Origin: Candidatus Nanopelagicales bacterium | GTDB lineage: Bacteria > Actinomycetota > Actinomycetes > S36-B12 | DNA: 9,884 bases | Assembly (NCBI GenBank): GCA_018399515.1 | Contig: JAGYOB010000286.1 | Coordinates: 1-9,884, forward strand | Direction of reading: 5' to 3' | Notes under the pieces: model-generated | The model's input: the letters and a program-made list of their open reading frames with translations, nothing else | What the model was told of the DNA's origin: nothing | Database searches by the model: none | In this document: positions 1 through 5,310 of the stretch, piece after piece | Layout of the letters: each line of letters opens with the position of its first letter | Numbering within the stretch: position 1 is the first letter of the stretch | Program-made: the position numbers and the translations under genes

Positions 1-244
1 GGAACGTCGACTGCTCGGCGAGTTGCTCGATGGGATACCCGCGGTATCGCAGGATTCCCTTGTCGCCGTCGATATAAGTGACCGATGAAGTGCACGCGGC
101 GGTGTTGACGAAGCCGTGGTCGAGAGTGACATGGCCTGTGGTCGACAGGAGGGGGCCGATGTTGTAACCGGATTCCCCGATCGTGGCCGGCACCTCCGGC
201 AGTGGCAGTTCTCCCCCCGGATACGTGAGCGCGACCTCCGACAC
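1..244 (-). CDS. gltA: Citrate synthase, N-terminal part (runs off left edge)
   Basis: Only the first 81 codons are in the window; the gene continues past position 1. Citrate synthase condenses acetyl-CoA and oxaloacetate to citrate, the entry step of the cytosolic TCA cycle. The visible residues carry the conserved N-terminal region of bacterial type II (GltA2-like) citrate synthases: a YPGGE segment near residue 8, GFVNTAACTSS near 44-54, then TYIDGDKGILRYRGYPIEQLAE at about 56-77, which I recognise as very close to mycobacterial GltA2. The catalytic His and Asp residues lie outside the window. The start is the GTG at 244, chosen because a strong AGGAGG (252-257) sits 7 nt upstream and the product length matches the family N-terminus. 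The gene follows dapC on the same strand after 103 bp and probably has its own promoter. Identification is firm; paralogue choice (gltA versus a methylcitrate synthase such as prpC) is less certain. Confidence 0.9.
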   Translation of the reverse strand, partial: MSEVALTYPGGELPLPEVPATIGESGYNIGPLLSTTGHVTLDHGFVNTAACTSSVTYIDGDKGILRYRGYPIEQLAEQSTF

Positions 245-251
245 CCTGGGT

Positions 252-257
252 CCTCCT
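252..257 (-). promoter_or_regulatory. Ribosome binding site of gltA
   Basis: AGGAGG on the minus strand, 7 nt before the GTG at 244. It is the best Shine-Dalgarno match in the window and fixes the gltA start. Confidence 0.8.
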
Positions 258-265
258 CGTCACCT

Positions 266-279
266 GCCCCGGTAGGGGC
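266..279 (-). other. Small GC hairpin in the gltA leader
   Basis: A perfect 5-bp stem (GCCCC/GGGGC) with a 4-nt loop, 9 nt upstream of the gltA Shine-Dalgarno. It abuts a perfect 10-bp palindrome GCGCTAGCGC at 278-287. Both would lie in the transcript if gltA is transcribed from the putative promoter near 330. There is no T-run, so it does not look like an intrinsic terminator. Function is unknown; it could be leader structure or an operator. Confidence 0.3.
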
Positions 280-304
280 GCTAGCGCTCGTGTCGCGGGG
301 TGCG

Positions 305-318
305 CGAACGAGCGTTCT
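305..318. promoter_or_regulatory. LexA (SOS)-box-like palindrome upstream of gltA
   Basis: CGAACGAGCGTTCT matches the Gram-positive/actinobacterial SOS box pattern CGAAC-RNRY-GTTCG at every specified position except the last (T for G). It lies in the 103-bp spacer between dapC and gltA, just downstream of a putative gltA -10 box, where a bound repressor could block gltA transcription. The match is seen directly. That LexA binds here is inference, and citrate synthase is not a usual SOS gene, so it may be coincidence. Confidence 0.35.
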
Positions 319-323
319 TGACA

Positions 324-335
324 GGTCACACCGTA
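324..335 (-). promoter_or_regulatory. Putative gltA -10 element in a 12-bp motif shared with fdxC
   Basis: The minus strand reads TACGGTGTGACC. TACGGT fits the actinobacterial TAnnnT -10 pattern, would give a leader of about 80 nt before the gltA GTG, and lies just after the dapC stop. The identical 12-mer occurs upstream of fdxC at 1807-1818. No good -35 hexamer is visible at the usual spacing. Confidence 0.35.
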
Positions 336-347
336 TCGGCGCTGCCT

Positions 348-1448
348 CTACCTGCGCCCCCCGACCCCTGTCGCCAGGCGAAGCGCGGCGCGAGTGATCG
401 CAGCATCGGTGGCCGTGAGCGCCACTCGCACATGCGCGCTGCCCGCCGGTCCGTAGAAATCCCCCGGGGTGACCAGGACCCCGCGTCCGGCCAGATCTGC
501 GACGGTGTCCCAGCACGGCTCGCCGCGCGTGGCCCAGAGATACAGTCCACCCTCACTGTGGTCGATACGGAAGCCAGCAGCGGTGAGTGCCGGTGCCAGA
601 ACTGCCCGGCGCGCAAGGTAGAGATCCCGCTGCACCGCAACGTGCTCATCATCGGACAGCGCGGCAACCGCTGCGGCCTGAACAGGAGCGGGCACCATGA
701 AACCCAGGTGCTTACGCACCTCGAGCAATCGGGCGATCAGCCCGTCATCGCCGGTGACGAATCCGAAGCGGTACCCGGCCATCGACGACCTCTTGGACAG
801 CGAATGCAGGGCGAGGATCCCCTCGAGGGTGCCGCCGCTCACCGAGTCATGCAGAGCCGACACGGCTCGACCAGACCAGGCGAACTCGGCGTAGCACTCA
901 TCACTGGCCACCACAGCTCCCGTGGCGCGGGCAGCGTCGACCATGTCGCGCATCCACTCCACCGACGCGATAGCACCGGTCGGATTGCCCGGCGAGTTGA
1001 TCCACACGAGCGCGGCACCCGTGACATCAGCAGGGTCATCGCTGACGACGACGTCGCAGCCGGCGAAGCGCGCTCCGACGTCATAGGTCGGGTAGGCCAG
1101 CGTGGGAATGACGATTCGGTCACCGACACCGAGGCCCAGCAGCGTGGGCAGCAGCGCGACCAGCTCCTTGGAGCCGATCGTGGGCAGCACCCGAGAAACT
1201 CCGTGCACATCGAGCACCCGGGCTAACCACGCAAGGGCGGCCACCTGTACATCGAGGGTACCCGCCACGGTGGGATAGCCCGGCGCATTCGCAGCTGCCG
1301 CCAGCGCCTGCTGGGCGATCTGAGGCGTCGGATCAACCGGTGTCCCGATGGAGAGGTCGGCGACGCCGTCCGGGTGAGCATGCGCGGTCGCCGAATGCGG
1401 TGCGAGTCGATCCCAGGGGAAATCCGGGAGCGCCGAAGGACGAGTCAG
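348..1448 (-). CDS. dapC: N-succinyldiaminopimelate aminotransferase DapC (apparent CTG start)
   Basis: A PLP-dependent class I/II aminotransferase that makes N-succinyl-LL-diaminopimelate from the 6-keto precursor with glutamate, in the lysine/meso-DAP branch that feeds peptidoglycan. Full length is 366 aa, close to the mycobacterial enzyme. Numbered from the CTG, visible landmarks are PDFPWDRL near residue 7, IGTPVDP near 35, GYPTVAGT near 55, NSPGNPTG near 151, the SDECY motif near 182 and the Schiff-base lysine in HSLSK at about 219. Near the C-terminus are YLWATRGEPC and PGDFYGP, typical of the DapC subgroup. The reading frame from the conserved N-terminus upstream to the first stop has no ATG, GTG or TTG. 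The best start is CTG at 1448, 8 nt after AAGGA. The GTG at 1268 would delete about 60 conserved residues. The gene begins 4 bp after the fdxC stop, an arrangement conserved in actinobacteria and implying co-transcription. Confidence 0.92.
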   Translation of the reverse strand: MTRPSALPDFPWDRLAPHSATAHAHPDGVADLSIGTPVDPTPQIAQQALAAAANAPGYPTVAGTLDVQVAALAWLARVLDVHGVSRVLPTIGSKELVALLPTLLGLGVGDRIVIPTLAYPTYDVGARFAGCDVVVSDDPADVTGAALVWINSPGNPTGAIASVEWMRDMVDAARATGAVVASDECYAEFAWSGRAVSALHDSVSGGTLEGILALHSLSKRSSMAGYRFGFVTGDDGLIARLLEVRKHLGFMVPAPVQAAAVAALSDDEHVAVQRDLYLARRAVLAPALTAAGFRIDHSEGGLYLWATRGEPCWDTVADLAGRGVLVTPGDFYGPAGSAHVRVALTATDAAITRAALRLATGVGGRR

Positions 1449-1452
1449 CGTG

Positions 1453-1770
1453 TTATTCCTTGGCCGGAATCGACGCCACCATGGCCACGTCGAATGCCTG
1501 GGGGCCTAGTTTCGCTGCGCCACCGGGGGAGCCGAGTTCGGCGAAGAACTCCGCATTAGCCGCGGTGTAGTCGTTCCACTCCTCGGGCACATCATCCTCG
1601 TAGAAGATCGCTTCCACCGGACATACCGGCTCGCAAGCGCCGCAGTCGACGCACTCGTCAGGCTGGATGTACAACATCCGATCGCCCTCGTAGATGCAGT
1701 CGACCGGGCATTCCTCGATGCAGGACTTGTCCTTGATGTCGACACAGGGAAACGCGATGACGTAGGTCAC
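1453..1770 (-). CDS. fdxC: 7Fe ferredoxin ([3Fe-4S][4Fe-4S])
   Basis: A small (105 aa), acidic, soluble electron carrier of the FdxA/FdxC type, closely resembling mycobacterial FdxC. Eight cysteines are present: 9, 17, 21, 25, 40, 43, 46 and 50. By homology with Azotobacter-type 7Fe ferredoxins, C9, C17 and C50 bind the [3Fe-4S] cluster, while C21, C40, C43 and C46 bind the [4Fe-4S] cluster. C9 is followed by seven non-Cys residues before C17, which marks the 3Fe site, and C25 is the extra, usually non-ligand cysteine. The C-terminal NAEFFAELGSPGGAAKLG segment is typical of the actinobacterial family. The start is GTG at 1770, with AAAGGA (1781-1786) 10 nt upstream and no alternative nearby in frame. 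Its redox partners are not shown here; adjacency to dapC is conserved but its functional meaning is unknown. The common AEPCVD is AFPCVD here. Confidence 0.95.
   Translation of the reverse strand: MTYVIAFPCVDIKDKSCIEECPVDCIYEGDRMLYIQPDECVDCGACEPVCPVEAIFYEDDVPEEWNDYTAANAEFFAELGSPGGAAKLGPQAFDVAMVASIPAKE
1457..1461 (-). promoter_or_regulatory. Ribosome binding site supporting the CTG start of dapC
   Basis: AAGGA lies inside the last codons of fdxC, 8 nt before CTG at 1448. The spacing is near ideal for that codon, and no canonical start is available nearby. Confidence 0.5.
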
Positions 1771-1806
1771 CTCACCACTGTCCTTTCACGCAAATCGGCT
1801 TCGTCG

Positions 1807-1818
1807 GGTCACACCGTA
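1807..1818 (-). promoter_or_regulatory. Putative fdxC-dapC -10 element, shared 12-bp motif
   Basis: TACGGTGTGACC on the minus strand is identical to the copy upstream of gltA (324-335). It sits in the 62-bp spacer between the VanW gene and fdxC and, read as a TAnnnT -10, gives a leader of roughly 35 nt that contains the fdxC Shine-Dalgarno. No clear -35 is seen. Confidence 0.4.
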
Positions 1819-1832
1819 CTCTTCGGTGCCGA

Positions 1833-3794
1833 TCAACCGCGTGAGGGGCGCGCGAGCAGGGCACGTTGGCCGGTGACCTGACCGGCCGTATCGCCGCCCG
1901 CGTTGTTGTCACCACCGGCGTCACCATCCTCCTCGGGAGCCGGGGCAGGCTCGGGTTCGGCGGTCGGCTCACGATCGCCACCCGTACCCCCGTTGCCGTT
2001 CTCCTCCTCCTCGCGCTGCTTCTCCTCCTCCTCGCGCTTCTTCTCCTCTTCCCTCTCCTTCTCCTCATCGGCAGGGTCGGGGCCGCAGACGACCTTGGGA
2101 GCAGGCGAGTAGCGCGTGGTGAATGTCTCACGATCGACCTCGGTGTCGCCGTCGTAGAACACCCGGTCGACATCGATGGTGAAGCCGACGCCACCGGACT
2201 GCGCCGCACAGTTGTCGGCGGTGTTGTAGATGGTGCGGAAATCCGTGACGTTGTAGCGCTCACCGACCTCAGCCTTGACGTCGGTGTACTGCTTGGTGCC
2301 GTACATCGTGACCGTCATCGTGGTGTTGGTCGTCGACGCGGTGATGAAGACAGCGGTGGGCATGTCGTTCTTGAACTTCATGTCGAAGTAGTCCCACGCC
2401 ACTGTCGCCTCGAGCCCGGGAACGTAGCGGGAAATGTAGATGGAGTGCGCCCGCACCTCGACAGGCTCGAGTCCGGCGTAGAACGCCGCCGACCACATCG
2501 TCGTCGTCGCAGCCGACAGGCCACCGCCGAGAGCCTTCGCGAAAACGCCACCGGGGCCGATGACGAATCCCTCCATATACCCATCCACGGGATCACGGTT
2601 CTCCGTGGTGCCGTTCATCGAGAACACATCACCGGGCATCAACAACGTGCCGTTGATGTACTCGGCGGCGAGCGCGAGGTTGTGCACCATGTAGGCAGCG
2701 CTGGGGGTCGATTGCGTGAAGGACGAGATCTCTTCGATCACGCCGAGTTCGGCGGCCATCTCGGTGGTGATCGCCGGGTCGCGCACCGTGATGGGTGCAT
2801 TCGCCCGCCGCGCATCACCGGTCTGATCGAGCACGGAATCTACAGCCGCGGCGAGGTCCTCATCAGCCACGCCCTCACCGACCTTGGAGGGCACGACGAC
2901 GGGAGTGCCGTTGACGATCTGGAATGTCGCGTCGTTACCCGGGGTTTCGATCGGGGCGAGATCATCGGAGATCGCCCGGTAGATCTTGGCACCGTTGACC
3001 TCATGTTCGAACCGGCCATCAACAGCGACGAACGTCAAAGAGCGCGCGATCGTTTCGGGTTTCACCTCAGCGGTGACCGTTCCGGCTTCGACGAGCACCG
3101 GCCCGGACACAGCGACGGTCGCGAAACCATCGCGGGTGGCGATCGCTTCTGCTTCGCTCACCGTCGGCGCGATCGTGACCTCTGGCAGCGCGACCGGCTC
3201 GGTGCTGACGAGGAACGCATCGGCAACGAGATCGACCGAGGCTTCCAGGTCCACTCCGTTCCCCTCCTCACCCGGGGTCAGTACCGGCAGGACACCCGAA
3301 TAGCTCAGTGCCGGCTCAACGGGTTCGGTGCTGACAGCCGCGGCGAATTCCTCGAGGTCTTCGATCATCACAGCCTCGTCGATCACCACGACCGGGTCGA
3401 TGGCAACCGATCCGAACAACCGCTGCACCATCGCGAACGGATTGAGCAGGCGCCCGCTGGCATCCTGGACCGTGGCAGTTGCGTCGAAGGTCATCCCCAG
3501 GTCGACCGGGGTGACCTCCATCGTGGAGTCATAGGCCTCGATACGCATGGGCTGCTCGGTTCGCGGACCAAGTTGGGACTCCAACGCCGAGACGGCTTCG
3601 GTCGAGGACATGCCGCCGATCTGCACACCGAGCACCGTGGTGTTAGCGGGGACATCACCCGAGGAGCCCACGAGCATTCCGGCGTAGAACGCTGCCGCGC
3701 CGGCGACGATGGCGCCGGCCGTGAGGAGTGCACGCCTTCCGGTCGCACTGCCCTGCCCGTTGCTCGGGCTGTCGGTGCGGTCGGCGTCGCTCAC
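1833..3794 (-). CDS. Membrane-anchored VanW-family cell-envelope protein
   Basis: A 653-aa protein from the GTG at 3794. The frame is open to an ATG at 3941, but only 3794 has a Shine-Dalgarno (AAGGAG, 4 nt away), and the extra 49 residues look non-coding. A short polar cytoplasmic tail precedes one membrane segment (about 22-43), so most of the protein should face the envelope. Residues about 160-217 and 287-350 are two related modules resembling PG_binding_4, sharing a PVL/VVxP...G.GV...E/D pattern and a trailing P-rich strand. A VanW domain follows at about 364-500, with PGDVFSMN, GGGLSAATTTMWSAAFYAGLE, AHSIYISRYVPGLEATVAW and DMKFKND motifs. The cysteine commonly found after GGG in VanW proteins is absent. 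The only two cysteines (about 529 and 570) could form an external disulfide. The C-terminal tail holds a Glu/Lys/Arg heptad repeat and a P/E/A/G/D-rich low-complexity end. Known VanW roles are poorly defined (envelope or peptidoglycan related); the function here is inferred. Confidence 0.85.
   Translation of the reverse strand: MSDADRTDSPSNGQGSATGRRALLTAGAIVAGAAAFYAGMLVGSSGDVPANTTVLGVQIGGMSSTEAVSALESQLGPRTEQPMRIEAYDSTMEVTPVDLGMTFDATATVQDASGRLLNPFAMVQRLFGSVAIDPVVVIDEAVMIEDLEEFAAAVSTEPVEPALSYSGVLPVLTPGEEGNGVDLEASVDLVADAFLVSTEPVALPEVTIAPTVSEAEAIATRDGFATVAVSGPVLVEAGTVTAEVKPETIARSLTFVAVDGRFEHEVNGAKIYRAISDDLAPIETPGNDATFQIVNGTPVVVPSKVGEGVADEDLAAAVDSVLDQTGDARRANAPITVRDPAITTEMAAELGVIEEISSFTQSTPSAAYMVHNLALAAEYINGTLLMPGDVFSMNGTTENRDPVDGYMEGFVIGPGGVFAKALGGGLSAATTTMWSAAFYAGLEPVEVRAHSIYISRYVPGLEATVAWDYFDMKFKNDMPTAVFITASTTNTTMTVTMYGTKQYTDVKAEVGERYNVTDFRTIYNTADNCAAQSGGVGFTIDVDRVFYDGDTEVDRETFTTRYSPAPKVVCGPDPADEEKEREEEKKREEEEKQREEEENGNGGTGGDREPTAEPEPAPAPEEDGDAGGDNNAGGDTAGQVTGQRALLARPSRG
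2001..2063 (-). repeat. Three 21-bp tandem units coding charged heptads
   Basis: Three consecutive 21-bp units (2001-2021, 2022-2042, 2043-2063). The first two are identical at 20 of 21 positions and the third is degenerate. They encode the heptads EKEREEE, KKREEEE and KQREEEE in the VanW protein tail. The DNA is a nearly pure purine tract on the minus strand. The peptide is predicted to be a charged single helix or coiled coil and could serve as a rigid spacer. Confidence 0.8.
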
Positions 3795-3798
3795 GGTT

Positions 3799-3804
3799 CT
3801 CCTT
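3799..3804 (-). promoter_or_regulatory. Ribosome binding site fixing the VanW-protein start
   Basis: AAGGAG, 4 nt before the GTG at 3794. The upstream in-frame ATG at 3941 has no comparable site, so the shorter product is preferred. Confidence 0.65.
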
Positions 3805-3863
3805 GCTCTCTGCTCTCTCGGCGTTGCCCGTTCGGCGTTCGCCTCTGGGGCGTGCTGGTGTGT

Positions 3864-3880
3864 GCTGCAGCCCGCAGCAT
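3864..3880 (-). other. Hairpin in the VanW gene leader
   Basis: A perfect 6-bp stem (TGCTGC/GCAGCA) with a 5-nt loop within the 206-bp spacer between the membrane-protein gene and the VanW gene. It lies about 70 nt upstream of the GTG start. No T-run follows it on either strand. Seen directly; no function is assigned. Confidence 0.3.
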
Positions 3881-3987
3881 CGGTTTCGACTGACGGCCCG
3901 GACCCAAGTCCAGGCACAAGTCTGACCGACGAAGAGGCCATCTATGGGGATTGACGCACCATCGTAGGCCCAGGATCCCTCAGGAAG

Positions 3988-4002
3988 GAAAACGGCGTTT
4001 TC
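3988..4002 (-). other. 15-bp near-perfect palindrome at the membrane-protein stop codon
   Basis: GAAAACG-G-CGTTTTC, with arms of 7 bp around a single centre base, overlapping the TGA at 4001-4003. Read on the minus strand it could fold as a 6-bp stem with a 3-nt loop ending in TTTTCC, a weak terminator-like arrangement for the mshB operon. It could equally be an operator for the VanW gene. An 8-bp direct repeat TCAGGAAG flanks it at 3980-3987 and 4001-4008. Confidence 0.3.
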
Positions 4003-4393
4003 AGGAAGCCAGCCGACGGGGCAGGCTCGCGGCCGCCGCGCCGGCGACGACCCCCGCGAGAAGGTAGATCAGTTGCCGCGTCCCCGACGAGATGATGAGG
4101 TCGCCTGCCCACGGGGTTCGGGTGGCCAAAACGATCGTGGCGATCAGCCACCCGGCGAGCACCGCGGCCCCCGCCCAGCGTGAACCCCCCGCGCGGACCG
4201 CGACCCGGATCACGGCGATCAGCACGATCACAGCGACGACGACGCCCCAGGGGATGGTCACCGGACCGACAGTGAATCGGGCTGCCTGCCAGAAGGCCAG
4301 CACCGCTCCCAGGACCGTGCCGAGCACGCCGAACCCGATGGTCGCACCGATCAGCCACCCGCGGGAGGGACCTGCACCAGGGGGAATCGTCAC
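4001..4393 (-). CDS. Four-helix membrane protein downstream of mshB (Rv1171-like)
   Basis: A 130-aa hydrophobic protein with four predicted membrane helices at about residues 13-36, 48-67, 73-91 and 106-123, joined by short loops and ending in a basic SLPRRLAS tail. No catalytic motif is visible. The start is GTG at 4393, which overlaps the mshB stop codon as GTGA, so translation is probably coupled to mshB. A GTG at 4426 is in frame but lies inside mshB with no benefit. A small conserved membrane protein directly after mshB is also found in mycobacteria (Rv1171); that homology is inferred from position, size and topology. The function is unknown. The coupling suggests co-expression with mycothiol synthesis but does not prove a shared role. 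Confidence 0.85.
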   Translation of the reverse strand: MTIPPGAGPSRGWLIGATIGFGVLGTVLGAVLAFWQAARFTVGPVTIPWGVVVAVIVLIAVIRVAVRAGGSRWAGAAVLAGWLIATIVLATRTPWAGDLIISSGTRQLIYLLAGVVAGAAAASLPRRLAS

Positions 4394-5277
4394 GCGCTCA
4401 CGCCGGCGAACAGGTCGGTCTCCCACCCTCGTGCATCCCGAGGCTCACCCATCGCCCCGGAGACCAGGCGGTAGTACTCGGTCCCGAACGCCTGGATTCC
4501 GACATTGTCGGCGAGCGCGAAGAAACCCTCGTCGGTGGTCACCTGGGTGGCATGCTCGGCGAGCGCCGACATCTTGCGATCCAGGTGGTCGGGAGCCTCG
4601 ATGGCGGTGGTGATCAGCGCATCATCGATAGCGAAAGGGATGTCGTCGGGATCCATCTCGGCGAACCCGGTGGTCTCCCCCGCGGCTCGCAGTGCCGCGA
4701 TACCGGCACGGATGACGCTGCGCGGGAACGCCGTCCAATACACCTTCTGCACCCGCCACGGATCACCCGATTCGGGAGCGAAACCCGGTGCGGCCGCGAG
4801 CGCGATCGCATAGGTGGCCACACGGTGGGCCTGGATGTGATCGGGATGGCCGTAGCCACCGAAATCGTCGTAGGTCACCAGAACCTGCGGGCGTCGGTCA
4901 CGGATCAACGGCACCAGATCGCGGGCGGCAGCCAGCAGATCGGCGCGCATGAACGCACCCTCCCGATCATTGCTGGGCGTGCCGACCATCCCGGAATCGC
5001 GGTACCGGCCCGGCCCACCCAGCAACTGCCAGTCGGTCACGCCGAGTACGGCCATCGCGGCTGCGAGCTCGGTGTGGCGGTGCGGGCCCAGTGCGTCGTC
5101 GGCAGCAGCTGCGAGGTGGGCGAGTTCGGGAACGAGGACCTCCCCTTCTTCGCCGAGGGTGCAGGTCACCAGCGTGACGGCAGCACCCTCATCGATGTAG
5201 CGGGCCATCGTCGCCCCGGTTCCGATGCACTCGTCATCGGGATGGGCGTGCACGAGCATCAGTCGCCGGTCGGTCAC
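4390..5277 (-). CDS. mshB: GlcNAc-Ins deacetylase (mycothiol biosynthesis)
   Basis: A zinc-dependent deacetylase that converts GlcNAc-inositol to GlcN-inositol in mycothiol synthesis in the cytosol. It is 295 aa and belongs to the LmbE/PIG-L family. The metal/catalytic motif AHPDDE has H12 and D15 as zinc ligands and D14 as the likely general base. The second motif GGYGHPDH supplies Y142, H144 and zinc ligand H147, matching the numbering of the M. tuberculosis enzyme. TCTLGEEGEV (38-47), GRYRDSGMVGT (90-100) and the C-terminal GWETDLFAG are MshB hallmarks that separate it from Mca. The start is GTG at 5277, since the family begins just before the LMLVHAHPDD strand. The longer frame to 5337 would overlap the divergent S9 gene. 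No Shine-Dalgarno is seen, but TAGGCT lies 7 nt upstream, suggesting a leaderless message. It is coupled to the following membrane-protein gene. Confidence 0.95.
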   Translation of the reverse strand: MTDRRLMLVHAHPDDECIGTGATMARYIDEGAAVTLVTCTLGEEGEVLVPELAHLAAAADDALGPHRHTELAAAMAVLGVTDWQLLGGPGRYRDSGMVGTPSNDREGAFMRADLLAAARDLVPLIRDRRPQVLVTYDDFGGYGHPDHIQAHRVATYAIALAAAPGFAPESGDPWRVQKVYWTAFPRSVIRAGIAALRAAGETTGFAEMDPDDIPFAIDDALITTAIEAPDHLDRKMSALAEHATQVTTDEGFFALADNVGIQAFGTEYYRLVSGAMGEPRDARGWETDLFAGVSA

Positions 5278-5284
5278 GGGCAGC

Positions 5285-5290
5285 AGCCTA
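5285..5290 (-). promoter_or_regulatory. Putative -10 of mshB (leaderless)
   Basis: TAGGCT (TAnnnT) ends 7 nt before the mshB GTG and no Shine-Dalgarno is present. Transcription would begin at or next to the start codon, a common arrangement in actinobacteria. The -35 region would lie in the 33-bp spacer and the start of the S9 gene. Confidence 0.45.
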
Positions 5291-5298
5291 TGCCGGGG

Positions 5299-5304
5299 CA
5301 AGAT
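5299..5304 (+). promoter_or_regulatory. Possible -10 of the S9 peptidase gene
   Basis: CAAGAT lies 6 nt before the ATG at 5311. It keeps the A at position 2 and the T at position 6 of a -10 box but lacks the first T. No strong Shine-Dalgarno is visible, so leaderless transcription is possible. It lies back to back with the mshB -10, with only 8 bp between the hexamers. Confidence 0.25.
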
Positions 5305-5310
5305 AGGCGC

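Noticed and set aside
318..323. TTGACA on the plus strand as a -35 box
   Set aside because: No -10-like hexamer lies 16-19 bp downstream on that strand, and no plus-strand gene follows.
315..333. CRP/GlxR operator upstream of gltA
   Set aside because: Only the TGTGA half-site is present; the partner TCACA half at 6-bp spacing is missing.
300..1226. 308-codon plus-strand open frame over dapC
   Set aside because: It is antisense to an unmistakable DapC reading frame, has low-complexity Arg-rich composition and no recognisable motifs.
349..1268. Shorter dapC starting at GTG 1268
   Set aside because: It would drop about 60 residues that are conserved in DapC (PDFPWDRL, IGTPVDP and GYPTVAGT).
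1866..3893. 675-codon plus-strand open frame across the VanW gene
   Set aside because: It is an antisense shadow from GC-rich codon bias. Its translation is rich in Arg/Asp/His/Gly without domains, while the minus strand has a clear VanW protein with a membrane anchor.
3795..3941. 49-residue N-terminal extension of the VanW protein from ATG 3941
   Set aside because: There is no ribosome binding site at 3941 and a good one before GTG 3794. The extra residues put an unlikely tail before the membrane segment.
4552..5310. Upstream extension of the S9 peptidase frame
   Set aside because: It is open but antisense to mshB and has no propeller or peptidase similarity. ATG 5311 gives a family-like N-terminus.
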